Positions 22,571-36,496 of a stretch of DNA of 64,000 bases are shown piece after piece. The stretch is from Varroa destructor (lineage: Eukaryota; Arthropoda; Arachnida; Mesostigmata; Varroidae). A model generated the notes under the pieces. The model did not search any database. It worked only from the letters and a program-made list of their open reading frames with translations, and was not told where the DNA came from. The translations under genes and the position numbers were made by a program. The stretch lies in assembly GCF_002443255.2 (NCBI RefSeq), contig NW_019211454.1, positions 23,698,782-23,762,781 on the forward strand, in the 5' to 3' direction. How positions within the stretch are numbered: position 1 is the first letter of the stretch; the number at the start of each line of letters is the position of its first letter.

Positions 22571-25500
22571 TCGGATGGCAAACTTACACGGCGACATGAT
22601 GCTCAGGAGTCTATTACTAAATAATATTAAGGAACACATAAATAAAAGATAAACCGGATGATCGGCCTTGTTGAAAGTATACAAGAAGGAAAGATTGCCA
22701 AACATAATGGACAAAGCTGTCATTTACAAATCATCTCGGATGTTTCCAGTTTTTACGTTAATGTAAGGACTAAAACTGTTATACAACCTACGGAAATCTT
22801 TAGCAAAGCATATATAGTTAACTGAATATAATTCTTTTACACTTTGACTTAATAATCGCTGCTGTCAGTCCCACTGAGTCGGCAGAATTTGATAGGCAGG
22901 CTTCAATTGGGACTTTATAGTATAATTAACATTTAAAATCGTGCACGGATATAGACCCGTAATTAAGAATGTACTATCATCAGGGATACTCTAGTTAACA
23001 ATGCCATATGTTTCTTTCAAACAAAACGTAGCTAATACTGGTGTCTATAGAAAAGACAGACGCCTGATCGAATTTGTGAAAGAAGGTTGACCTGACGCTT
23101 TACACAGGTCAAGCACCGTGCAACAGGTGGCTGCTGAGGGTTACGGAGCAGCGAGTTCTTTCTGCCGAAGTCAATTTTTTTAAGCAAAAATAGAGTACAT
23201 CGTATTCGCTGAATTTTTGAGCCTTGTATTTGTTGGTTGCACTTGGCTAACAACGTAAATTTTTATTTGAAATCGTAGTTTTTTGACAAAAAAATTTAAT
23301 GGGTCACGTAAGCTTTTTGTCGCTTAGTATCTATTGTCTCTACTTTATTGCAGTCATCAGAACGAAAACTATTACAGTACTTTATAACAACATGAGTATC
23401 GACGAATGCGTCTGCACTGGTACCTTAACTTCCTTACATTCATTGCAGTTTTACTATTGCCGAAAAGCTACTTCTTTAGGATGCCCGAAGAATCCACACC
23501 TATGAGTCCTTCTTATATGCACAGAAAAGCGGCGGTTCATTTAGCAGAAGTACGAACTAGAAGTACGGCGGCAGGCGAGTTCATCGTTGTACGAATGGCA
23601 GTGACTGAAGCTGTATCTTCAGTGGTACCCAGCACCAATAGGTTCTGTCTAGACAGTGCTTGCCTCAAGTAAAGGGCCCAACCGTAGGAATGTAACAATT
23701 TTTTTTTACTCTAGACGCATACGTAATGGCAGGCGATCGAAATTTAAAAACCAAACAGGTAATTAACTTTTGCCGCCGGTCAGCGTATGCAAGTCCAACG
23801 CGCCCTAAGTCGCCCGAGCGGATGGTTCCCTATTCGTCCAGATTCTCTAGCCGGCCCACGTGAAAAAATCGTGCGCTCTGTATGATTTAAGCCCCCCCAA
23901 AAAGATCCGAAAGGTTAAAGCTACAGTGGGGCATCGATCAGGACTGTTTGCCACTACAGATCAACTGGCCAGTAGGGATGATTATGACGATGTCAATCTA
24001 CTCGGCTACCTGAAACGAGAAAGGGGGCGATGACACCGTCTGCTAAGGATTCAGAAGTTAGCTGCAAAACGAAGGCCTGCGGGATCTTCGCATACACTCC
24101 ATATATCAATATATTCCTGCCAGATAACATAAACGGAATTGGGTAAAAGAGTATTTATAAACACGCACCTATTTTCAATGTCTGACGTGCATTTCCGCCA
24201 GAGCAATTAGCATTCTTGATGCGACATTGGCTCAGCTGTAACATAGATATATTTCGCCGTAGTTAAGGTAATCTGATTATTTTAAGCAATCGAGTTATCT
24301 TCACTGATAAGTCAAAATACAGATCTTGAAAAGAGGTGCTCATTCACGCTGCGGCGTGATGCATCAGACTGAATAACTGCAAAGGGCACAACGAATAGAG
24401 AAAGGGCAGCCCTCTTTAGAATAACATCGCCGCACGACTGAACCTGTTCGATGTAATTATTTCAGTGTCCTCGGGTTTTCAGGAAAAAACCTGTCAGCTT
24501 TTCATATAAATATTTTTATATTTTCACAAATGATATAGTTTTAACAAACAAACGTTCGTCGAAAATGTGGCGCCTGAGTTACATGGAACTCGTTCTCACG
24601 AGCTGGTCCTAGGGAAGATGGAAAGACCTAGTGTGTGCCTTATTTGCCAAAGCTAGAATAACTATTTCATACCGCTGCTGCTGCTTTTTTGATACGTTTT
24701 TGTAATAGTATACATCTTATCGATGAATGATGGTCGTCACGCAGGCCTTTGATATGATATTATCTAACTCTGAACGATAGTTGTGTCAGAATAATGATTG
24801 TTTCAGTTAAAAATGGTGGACTAGCGTCCCAGTTAATACTACCATTACTAATTGAGCGATATAATTATTACATTCGTAATTGTATAGCACCGAAAATGGT
24901 TCGTACAGCCAGAATGTTTTGGCTTAGTTTTATATTGAATATTATATTTTATGGAAAGCAAATACCGAGATTCACCGAAAGGCTTTTTCATCTTGCCACA
25001 TTTGCAGAGTTTCGGCCTTTTTGCTTAAAAGCTAACTTTGATGAGAAATACCTGGTATAGCTTCAGCGACTAATCGTTCATGATTCAAACTTTGGGAGAT
25101 GCATTGAAGTGTTGATAAAAAAAAACCTCTATTGTAATAGGCAGATATATAAGAATCCGATATTAAGCGTCAGACCGACAGGTCAATGTGCGGATATAGC
25201 TCAAGAAGGGTGAATTTTACTGATGTTTGACGATTCCCTATAGAAATATAAAAATAGAAACGCGCATACATCAGCCACTTTGGATAGATATCCGACAAGT
25301 TTCTAGCAGATAGCTTAGCTACGTGCGAACGGTAGCTGAAGAGATCGCAAGGCATTCGTATTACGGAGGTACCATGAATCGCAGTCGTCTGCGAGTTAGT
25401 GATGACCAACGAGTGTACGTAGTCCCAGTTCCCACAACGACACAATACAATAGCACACAGAAGAGATCGTTAAGGCAACTCTGAGGTGCGAATCACATTC

Positions 25501-25799
25501 GAGACAAGGCCAAATCTAATTTATCGAGTTCGCCTAAATAACAATCAAACAACTTGTTTCTAAAAGCAATCACCCAATTTTCAAGTTTCTCTAATCATCA
25601 TATCATACATATTATGAAAACAGAAACACAATCCACTAGATAGATAGTACTGAACGAGTTACACTATTAACGCAATAGTTCTTCATTTGCTTTCAGTACG
25701 CTCAACTATATAGTTAAACAATTTCGTCATCTAATTCTACACAAGCCGTGTAGTGCATACGTATAGATATGTAGTAACGGGTACCGCTGCATAGTTTAC

Positions 25800-26330
25800 A
25801 GGCCGTAACATGCGAATTCGGCAACAGCATTGCTTAGCGGCACGTGCTCGACACGTTTATGCACGATTGAATGGTATGTGTACTTTACGTTCCTTTCGGT
25901 TTAGATTGGGTCGGCATGACGTCGATCAGGGTCAAGCGACAAGGCGTAGACGAGCTTTGAATTGTAGCTTGCTAGAGTCGAGGAGATGAAGACCAGCAGC
26001 ACACGTTGACGGTCATCCGCAAAACGGGCCTTTGGATATTCGTCCGCAATACGGTTTCATCAATCGCGTCAGTCAGAAAGGACGACGCCTGTTGGTTATC
26101 GGCGTTTGTTGTGACCGAGTGCTGTTCTATGAATTGCGCTTACTGCGAGGAACGCCCGGCTCTACGGCTGCAAATGGTATGACTATGAAGGGCGAATCGT
26201 CTGGAAAAGGCATCATAGCCTTCCAGAGCAAAGCTTTCTATCCCGAAAATTTCAAGCAGCACACAGGTACTCCAATGAAGCATAATCCTACATATTATTA
26301 AGGCGCTAGCGAGTCACACGAAGTAATATT
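25800..26330 (+). other. GC-richer patch with a 103-codon open frame, unrecognised
   Basis: Composition changes from AT-rich to near-balanced over this patch. The plus frame is open from 25990 to 26301, and codon usage is less A/T-biased than in neighbouring frames. Its product would have a short hydrophobic LLVIGVC segment and a basic, Gly/Ser-rich remainder, with no domain I know. It could be an exon, a relic of an unrecognised mobile element, or chance. Confidence 0.15.
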
Positions 26331-29300
26331 GCCCGAGTAGATGTTTATGTGCAAGGAAATGGATTTTCTCCCGTATCGTCTCGTATGATCCTGATCCTGA
26401 CTTAGTTTACTGAATTTATAACGAATGGGACAGGGACAGTTTTCTCGCCTTTGCGGCTTTTCACATTGAGAATATCCTCAACTGAATAATGCGTCATCCC
26501 TAAGGGAGGTCAGTCGATCAAATACATAATAACATTATAACGTGAGCTCAAAACGTCAAGTTACGCGTCATCTGGTTAGAAGTATTGTTTGACGTTACAG
26601 GACGTAATCTAGCAAGTTCCGTTTGAAGAACATAACTGTCACGTTCTTAATGATTTTCCAAGTAATATATTCTTATACTTCCATTAGTTCTTTATCCGTT
26701 CTCATATTTCCATTGGTAGGTCAGTTTTTTTGTCAGCCGTTGGAGGTAGTACTAGCCAATTTAGCTCTCTCTACGACAACGGTTAAAAATTATCATTATA
26801 TTTCTGATGCGTCTAGACAGGCACCAGCTACAATTATACCTTTATGTCAGAGATGAGCATTTATATGATTCGTTTTTGCCTTGTCACTGCTGAAGTAGTA
26901 CGCTAAATGGTTGACAAAGATGGCATAATTTACATTTTACTAACGAACATGTTCCCTGAATGCTACAGAAAAGCAGATGTGCTACTCTGCTGCAGGGTGA
27001 GAACATTCTAGACTGAAGAAAGGCTATTGCAGAGGCTGTGTAGTGCAGGGACTTCCTGCATTCTCGAGAGGACTAGAAAAAAATAGGTAGCACATCGTTT
27101 TGCGTTGATCCAAAACTAATCATAAACTTCCTGCTTGAAGTCATATGGATCGCTAGCAACAGGAGTTAGAAGAACTTTAGCAATCCCTAAATTATATTAC
27201 ATGCGCTTATTAAAACCGTATAAGATACTGTTCTTTCATTTTGCTAAGGTCAAAAGCGTACATAATCCAACTGTTCAAGGTCTTTTGAGCGTTTTATCAT
27301 TATCGATCATTTTAGCCCTTGCCTTTTTTAAATTCATCTGAAGTCGGCTAAAAATAATCAGTGCAAAGGAATATCATAATATCTCGGATTTTTTGTATTA
27401 AATATGCTTGCCGTTGCCTGTTATTTTTAATTATCCTTCCTATATCAGACTGATACTTAAACGGATATTTGCTCAGATATGCATGGCGCTCCAGCCTACA
27501 ACGGATACTGCGGAATATCGCAGCGCTAAAGAGTTTACGATAACCATAAAATTTTTTGACGGACAAAGACTGGCAGAAGTTCTTTCAACGATCAACTCTG
27601 TCTCTTGTTGGCCTCCGCTTTTTTCGCATCTCGTAATCGTTTGCTTGCTTAGTCTCTGGCAAGGTTCGTGTTGAGATATCGGCGCGTCCTTGTTACGCAT
27701 TTCATAGTTTGTTTCAAATAAAGGAAATTGCTTGGATATATTTAAACATCGTCCTACGACCGACCACGGCAGCACGGTCATCTCAGGAATAGAATATGCA
27801 GAAATGAACCGCGAGATCAGCGGCATTTTGATATTTCTAGTTGTTCGGAGGTAGTACACACACTGAGCGTTTATTTCACAGATAATTATGCAAATTATTC
27901 AGATAGTTTATCACGCATTGGTATATTTATTAATCAATTGAAATTCACAACCTGTATATCAACTTTTTCAAGCACTAGCATGATTAAATGGCTGTGTACT
28001 TTATATTTCTAATAGCAACAAACCTTGAGTATATACCCTCCCCTTAGCTTATTATTAGGTCGAAGCCTATCCTTGTCGGCAATCCCCACAACAAGTGTTA
28101 CATTCAGGTTGTAAGGGCTGAATCCTTGGAATAGTCGAAATATATTTATGGCGCTATATCTCTATGGGTGCAATAAACAGAATGTATACACATTTTTAAT
28201 GAGGGTGACAGGGCAAAGCCAACCATTCAAGGGCATCGGTTGAATTACAGTTCAGATTTTAGCACGGAGATGAACCATGCATGGTTTATTGCCGCATTAA
28301 AACAGCTGAAAAAGAAAGTTTAATGGTCTAGCTGCGGTAAATGGCAGTATACTTTGCAAGAGGAAGGTTCCGGAATAAATCGAGGTTAATGAACGTAGGC
28401 CCAAACAGGTATACCGTGTTTAATGCATATTTAGGTTTCAGGCTGTTACGTAGGCGATAATATAAATCATTTCATGAAAAGTATTTGTCTAAGCGTTGCG
28501 TACGGACATTCGCTGAGTCATTTGCAATGTAAAATAAAATTTCGATGTATATTACATAATAGTATAAGGAAAATGCAATAACCTAGCAGATGTTATGCTT
28601 CACTTGGATCATATAATGCCGTTATAAGGATCACAAATCGAGTGGTGTACCCCGTTTGAAAAGTCAATTCGGAGCAAAAAAAAATTGGCAGATGGGGTTT
28701 GAGGAATCTGCGGCAAGCCTAATATCAGTGATTGAAGCATATAATACCACGTGTTGTTTGCTAAGACTCGCGCCTTACAGATTTACTCTACGCCTTACTT
28801 TATTTATTACATTTATCAAACTTGTCGTTGTTTGTCATAGTCATTACTAGTGAGGCGTGAACCCCCGGGGGAGCCTGCTCATTAAGGCAGTTATTATTGT
28901 TTTATATGTATGAGGGTTATAGCAATGGCGGTGGCCGCATTCTCAACTACCCTTGACTTCCTGCTGGTGCTTGCAATGTGGCTTCGTTGCAAAAAGAGAG
29001 ACAATTCTAGAGATGTCTCCGACGATAGACAAAACGCTATAAGAAATTCCGCGCGCGGTCGAACAGCATCTCACACTCAGCTTGACTGACTCGAACCAAA
29101 AGCCATAGTCCATTTACAATACTGTTAATAACGATGTGTTTTCTTTTTGATTAGATCTTTAAACCCGTAGGCTGGGAAACAAGTTACCTTCCTCGATTTT
29201 GAGATTACCATGCGTGGTTGAGGGCGCAGGTTCCTCATCCTGCGTGTTTTATGCAGGTCGAAGTAGCAGTCGTACCGCACCAGCGGCACTGTCAACTGTT

Positions 29301-32300
29301 ACCAAATGGCCGCGTTAGCAGATTCCAGTGAATTCGAATACAGAGATTATGCCGCTTCTTCGTATTTCGCAGTCGCGCATTATCGTTCACTGACTTTAGC
29401 TTGTTCCTAGAACATAACCCCTAGTACCCCACCAAGCGCTATTGACGACAACGCTGCGGTTGAAATACTTCTTTGAATTATTTGACTTCAGGTGTCCCTT
29501 TGTATGTCGATCTAAAGCATATTTATTTAGGAATTATAACATTATTCATACTAGCTGCATCCGCTTTAGCCTACGTGTAGCATTTATGTGATTTTGTTTC
29601 AATATCTAAAGATCTGATATCATTTCAACCATAGAGCATATTGTCCTCTAATGTAAATGCTAGCAGAAAAGGCACCGTGGAAGAGAAACCAATGCTGACT
29701 GAAGACGCTTTCTGCCAGCGTAGAAAGCTTGGGTCAATCTCTATTTTCTCTTAAAGCAAAAATAGTGTATTCTTTATCCTCATCTTCTAAGATATTGAAA
29801 GTTTCTTTATGATCCAATTGCACATGCCTGAATATATAACTTATGCAGGCCTATATCAAACCAGTGTCTGTGTATAGTCAAAGAAAATGGAGATCGACTA
29901 AAAACGTTTCTGAATCTTATCATTCTTTTCAAACTTCGGCGGAATCATGTAGTTTATTGCATTAGAACAATATGCATTTGTTGCTCTTTTAATTTTTCTA
30001 AACGATACACAGTCCCGCAAAGAGTATTTCGTTGGTTCCCCGACACTTGGAGGGCCTGCAAAAAAGTGACGCCATTGGACTCGACTGGGGAACATATTCA
30101 AGAACTATAGCATGTCGCTACCTTCCTATAGGAGCAGACTTGAATCCATGGGGACGAAGGTTCAAGGTCCGTTTGAACATAACTCAATATAAACTACTAC
30201 ATGCGCTAACGGAGACTCGAAAATAACTCGAAACCTATCTCGTTTATAAAACAAGGTGTTCATTCAAAGTTAGCGAATGCGACTTGAACTTATGGACGCA
30301 ATACCCGTTTAAAGCGAGATGCATAACTAACTCAAGCGAAGATTGATTTCATTAACGTCAACTACCGATTTTGATAAACAGATCTGAGGGCGACGAAGCT
30401 CCTAGCCGCTACGAAGGACAAGGAAAAGTGTCCTTACAGCTATATCGTTAACTGCAAAGGACCGGGCTTTGTCTCTGGACGTCACGAGGGCCCCAATATC
30501 TTCGCAGGTGCCGTCCTACAAACTTGCCAACACAGTAGTTGTTTAGCTCCGCTGTTTAGCTAGCGTGCAGTCTCCAAAACGCATATTCAATCCTGCAGCT
30601 GTAACAGCGGCTCGGCCTATTACATTTGATCTATTCTATTATAGTATGAGTCTATGCAATAGTCTAAGTGAGCTCGAATATGTTAAGGAAGGATGTCCGT
30701 AATCAATGGTAGTCGATTTCAAAGAAATAGTCGCGTGCAATACTTCAATCCCCCATGTGGGTCGAATTGATAGGAAGTGACTTGCAAACGCTGGACATTC
30801 GTCTTTCGAGCTAGTTTATGTATCATATATGATTTATGTGACTTTATCGCTTGTGCCGCCAAATCATCTTTGTGCACTGTCTGTTCTATTACAGTGAAGG
30901 GATTTTTTTTTATTTGTCTGCGTACAGTTCTAGTATGCCCAAGTCTATACAGAATGGGCGCACCGAGCTAGTAAGTTCATGGCCAGCTCAGTAAGCTGAA
31001 CGGTTACACGCGTAATTATGTAAATAATAAGTTATTTTATTTTCCCCCGTTTATTCTTTACCTATTGTTTCAGCATCGTAAGAATGTATGTACTATTTAA
31101 TTACGCTACCATTACTTCGAACATGATTTTCATAAGCTGTCAACATTCTTTTGGCATTTGGCCCTTCTAGTTTCTATATAAATGAGAAACTCCACCTTAG
31201 TTTCCGACAGCTCCCTTCCGGGGTTGAGCTTGAAGACGTTCCTGGCTTAAGCCTCGGATCACTCCAGCAACACGGGTTATCTTTACATTCATTATTTGAC
31301 ATCAATAGGAACACTCAGTGTGCATATACTATTTCGCAAGCTTATCGGATGATTTTTGCGAAGTTAAAACGATAGATAAAACAATTATTTAGAAAATATC
31401 AAGCATCTTTATAATTTTTCGCTTGAAGATCGAAAATTTGAGGAACAAAATCCCCAAATGCGTTAATGTTTTTACATCGCTTTCAGGCTACATTTCCAGT
31501 TTCGTGAGCCTTCTTTTTTCAAGTGCTCGGCATGAGCGTGCCACAATGGGCAACTGAGTAAACGAAGCGGGCTAGACCGGCGATACAGTCTATTTGTTGA
31601 AGTACAGCAAACCGAGCAAAATAACTAAAACAATATTGTGGGTTACATGAATTAAGCTAATCAGAAAGACGATGTATTGAAGCTGATCAAAGGAGTTACT
31701 GCAGCGGATTAAAAAGGCAGTATGGACTAGGAACGAAACGATCAAAATACGATTAAACTCAGGTTTACCTTGATGACATTTGAACTGGGTTCGTATTTGA
31801 CTGACAACAACAACATAACAGCATAGTCCGAGGCAGCATCTAATGCAAAAATACGCAGGAAAGCTATAAAATATATTTACGAATGGGTGTTACAGATATG
31901 TCCAGTAGATGCAATTGGCCACAGCGCGCAATGAGACGGCTGTCGCCACTCGGTCCTGGTAATTCCGAGCAATAAAAAATCGAAGTTTTGCAACAAACAT
32001 AATGATCATCGCACTCCTAAAGGTAGCCTTATTTAAACGCATGCTACAATTTAGTTAAATTCACCCAGCAGATACTATAGTGTAGTATGTGGAGCAGTTG
32101 CTTGATTTTTGGATAGGGTTCGTGCGATGCGGGGAACATTCGTCGTTTTTGTCTGCAACTGGACTCGTACGTACGCGCCTGCAAATACAAAAAGTACACA
32201 AAACACATTAAATTAGCTATCGGTCTATCAATTGTTCCTCGAATTTCTGCTGTGGCCGATCTGTTCATATGGTATTATTCCAATACAATATTTTATAATC

Positions 32301-33569
32301 TATTTCACAGCTTAGCAGTCAATATACAAATACCTTCGTTATCAGTCTTTTACCAGTTGTTGGCCGTTGTCAAAATATGGACCCTGCACACTTCAGAAAA
32401 ACCGTTTATATGAAGTGGTTCATGTGTGCGTCCTTTTTTTAGAATCTTTACGAACGGAGCAACGAAGCATCTTCCGGGTAACGTAACATGTTTCGAGGCG
32501 GTTACGATACTAATTATGATTATGTTACAGCATATGTATGTTTGTAAATAAAATATATGTTTGTGCCCTATTTGGGAGCATCATTCTACTTTGCTTTTCT
32601 CAGCGGAAAAGGTGCTGCATTTTTTTAAATAGGCTGCATACTCAGAGCAATCTGCTGACATTGGAAGACAAAAGCTATGTGACCCTCTGCATACGAATCA
32701 CTCTGAGTGGCAGTGCCGTCATCGAGGATTGTCGCAGATTGTGCATAGCGTATTTATCATGGTTAGCATGTTATAGAAAGCCCCACAATGGGCCCAATAT
32801 ATTCTACAGAAGTTCTTTCGTTTCGCAACGAACGTGGACTAGATAAATGATTCAGGACTCGTAGTTAGTTTGTTTTTATTAGTACTTATAAAATTCAGCC
32901 TTCTTCAGTGTGTGAAGAATAGCAGTTCCTTAGACAAGAGGCGAGTATAGCTTTTGCTGAGGTATAACTTAAGTTCTCAAGTTAACTATGGTATGCTATC
33001 CTATTTTGCCATTCTGGAGCAACCCTGTGCAGTGAAGTCGAACAATACGTCTGTTTATGGCTTATTTAACAATTTAAATCTGTTAATATCGCAATAGTAG
33101 ACCTAAGTCTACCGATTCGTCTGGCCGAGAACGATTGTCTCGATGTTCAGTGTCTGATTTACTCTTTCCCTATGTTTGCGTCATAATTGAGTCGCCGAAA
33201 AGATCAATCTTATTTTGTTATTGATACGTTTGTTCGTAGGTCCAGCTATGTTTTCGCGAGGAGATGCCTTGGCACACATGGAGGAGATAATGGCTTCGCC
33301 GGGGGCAATGATCTCTAAATGGCACCAACTAAAAGATCCTTCTAGTTTCCGAGGGAAAAACGTATTTAGTCGTGGACAAACCAAACCCCTTAATTATTAA
33401 GAGCATCACAAGATTGAATTTTCCATTGTAACATTAGGATTTATTATGTCGATAGCTCAATAATTCTATACATCACTTTTTAAGACTGTATCTATTCGGT
33501 TTGTTCCCTCACCGACGTAGGCACCAACACTTTAGCTTTTACGTACAATACATTGACAAGAAAAAAATT

Positions 33570-33570
<1 letters not shown>
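26330..33570. other. Long AT-rich stretch without a recognisable gene
   Basis: About a dozen frames of 60-128 codons are scattered on both strands (the longest is minus 27473-27859, overlapping plus 27408-27674), none with motifs, and several are mutual shadows. A 14-bp palindrome aaccatgcatggtt occurs at 28273-28286. The stretch around 28860-29480 is slightly GC-richer, with no open frame of note. Confidence 0.5.

Positions 33571-33573
<3 letters not shown>

Positions 33574-33601
<28 letters not shown>
33574..33601. repeat. T28 homopolymer tract
   Basis: Twenty-eight consecutive T residues, preceded by A7-TTATCC. On the minus strand this reads as a poly(A) tail, so it could mark the 3' end of a minus-strand retroposed copy whose body would lie at higher coordinates. 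No such body or target-site duplication is evident in the next 300 bp. Plain slippage is equally likely. Confidence 0.9.
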
Positions 33602-33605
<4 letters not shown>

Positions 33606-35266
33606 ACCGATATTATACAAAACTCAGCATAACACAAGTGACAAACGATTTGTTGGCTATATCACTTAATGAGGCTAGGATAGAATCGAAAATATCGAAA
33701 GCAGATTTCAGCTGGCGCGAGACTTACCACTCTATACACGATTCAGAAGTGTTTTACTATAATCGCTTTAAACATACTCTTAACTTTCATTTCATAGGTC
33801 GTACATACCGTCTTGGAGGGCCCAGCAGAATAAACTGTCTGCTTGGTATCAAACAAAAATATCATTCAAGTTTAAGGTATCCTGAATTTTAACTGACCGA
33901 TACCTCTATTGTAGGATAGCCACTAGAAATAGAAAAAAAGATATGCGACGTTTTCTGTTTAAAAAAAAATTACACTAATTTTACATCGGTCTCTAAAGAA
34001 TGGAGCACAGCTCCGCGATATTAGAACGAGCGAATGCTGCTCAAGATAATATAAATGTACAACGCTTATTTGGCTATTGAATGGAAATCGTGTGTCTAAT
34101 GTGAGATAACCGACAAGTTGAAATGATTATTCACAGGCCTTCCCGAACATCTTCTAGTGCCCTTAAAACGAAGCAGATACACCAGATATTGATAATAGGA
34201 TAGCCATAAAAGAATCACTTGTAAGGTGCTACATGGGTTGATTAAATAAGGAAAATCTGACCATGACGATTACTGGGGTGCTTTCGATGCTACTGTATAG
34301 TGAATTCAAATTTCATACATCTGTGTCTATAAATTCGTCAGTGCTATAAGCTACGTTAACGATGGTTTTCAATATGCGGAGTCCATGTGGCCTTGAATGC
34401 ATTGTAAGGCTTTTATTATGTTTATCCATTAAGTGTAAATCATTATAGATGGAAGGAGTGGACGCCGCGAAAACTTAGCTAGAGACTGTACGAGGGACTA
34501 TTGCGAATTTATCTTCCAATGGTGACCTGTTGTAGAAAAATTAACATACGTTTATATGTTTTCATCTAAGAAGCCACGTCGAGAAATAGTAGAATTTATC
34601 TTAAGTCTACGACATATTTTCCCTTAAATATACGAACTCAAAATAATTCGAAATTATTACAAGTTCATCTCTGTTGCCTACGATTTGTTGTGATCTGCCT
34701 CACATCATCCGGCATAACATTATACTAATGCCTAAATGTCAAAAAAACCGCGGCCTTACGTTTATGGTAATGAGAACATTTAATAAATTTATCTCAATTA
34801 TATCTCAACCACGAAACTATTTAGAGGAGATAACGAGAAAAACCTTTCGCATAGGACAGAACAGGAATGATCTCAGTTAATATTTTCCCTATTATAATAT
34901 CTAACGGTAATGTAGCCACGCTTCTGATTCTCTGTTCTAAGCCAAGCCTTTTTCTTTGCACAGGAGCTTGAAAAACATGAGAAACCGCATATTTTCATCG
35001 GCTGCAATGGAGATAATAAGAACGTATAATATTTTAGGAGTCGCATCTATAGTGTCTACACGGAAGTATACCTAGGACTAATAATGGTAGCAGTGTCCGA
35101 ACGTCCAAAAATAAAGCAGGCTGCATGCATCTCTATTTGAACATTCGTACTGTAAAAAAAAATAGGTAAATAAGCATTTATGAGAGGATTTAAAAAGTGG
35201 TTCTTGTTGCGCTGACAGGATTCGACCTTTAGTACATCTCCAGCTTTGAGATAGGCTAGTAGAACT

Positions 35267-35302
35267 ATTAAGGTATAATAATGAAGGTAATTAAGGTATA
35301 AT
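35267..35302. repeat. 13-bp direct repeat
   Basis: attaaggtataat occurs at 35267-35279 and again at 35290-35302, with 10 nt between, followed by an A8 run. It looks like a local duplication. Confidence 0.7.
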
Positions 35303-36472
35303 GAAAAAAAAACTCACTAGTTCTAGGTTACTCATACTTTCAATAATTATTATGCATAATGTTATTAATATATATATATATAATACAATGATAATTAAAT
35401 AGTATTTATAACAATTATATATTCATAATGACGCGAAATTTTGAAGCAAACATGCTGAATAAAATATGAATAAGCCGGTCGAACATTTTCTTTTCTTGTC
35501 GAATACACATATTTTTTATATATTTAAACCTTGACCTACCTTGCGCACTTCGCAAAGGTGGAAAAGTATCTTCTTAGGTCTGCAAATCTATTATGCTAAA
35601 AAACCCCAAACGACTACGTGTTTCAGCTTCTAGCTCAAATAATTTAAGAGTGATACTCGTGCGTATTTTATGATTGATTTATCGGACAATGAAATTGAAA
35701 GATAAAATTATATAGTCAGACACAAAGATACGCATACCAGCTTCTACCACCGACATACTCATCCTGGCCTAGACTGATCATGCAATTTCTATAATCTCTT
35801 CTGTATAATTATATTTACTATAAAGTTGCATTCTGACACGCTGATCTACTGAATTATAAAAAAAAATTAGTACAAGTAACTCATATGGGTTATAGCTTCC
35901 AAAAAATATCGTATCTTTTTCGACTTATATCGTTGTTACTCATATGAAAATAGGCACAAATACTTGATACTAAGAGTGGCCAAAGCGTTGGTAGCGTTTC
36001 GGATGCATTGCATTACACATAGAGCTCATGCAACCACAAAGTGATTTTTCCATTAGTGATAGATCATTCAACGTTTTCCGAAATATTAACGAAATCTAGA
36101 ATTTCTAGTAGCCATGAGCATATTTAACGAAAAAGTCATTTGTTAAACTTAGGCGAAGCACTTGAAAGCGGAAGTTAGACAATTTTCTGTTTCACAGGAA
36201 CGTTTCTGTTCACATATGAGAGAAGACTGCATTGTTAATTTTCCTTAAAATTTATTTTGTGAAGGACTAATGCTTTGCCCTCGTTGGCGTATTTTTCTAC
36301 ATAAAATGTTCCATTTGACAAACCACGTTAGGTTGAAATTTTTGTAAAGGCACGCTCATTCACTGAACGTATATGCGCTAACAATCGCCTGTACTATGGG
36401 TGTACACTCTCAAGGATCGTTGAATTCGGTTGCCTTTAACACTACTGTCCTATTTCTTTTGTGAACTCCTCA

Positions 36473-36496
36473 ACTTCAGGCAACGACTTCAGGCAA
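36473..36496. repeat. 11-bp near-tandem direct repeat
   Basis: acttcaggcaa occurs at 36473-36483 and 36486-36496, separated by two bases. This is a recent-looking tandem duplication with a 13-bp period. Confidence 0.75.

Larger units (their letters stand above)
21261..25800. other. AT-rich DNA without a recognisable gene
   Basis: A plus frame at 21257-21640 (127 codons) starts in the island and runs through a TA repeat. Its Tyr/Ile-rich middle is the repeat translated. Further frames at 22520-22723, 23032-23672, 24794-25060 and 25170-25445 are 64-91 codons with no family pattern. TA tracts lie at 21426-21440 and 22555-22570. Confidence 0.5.
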
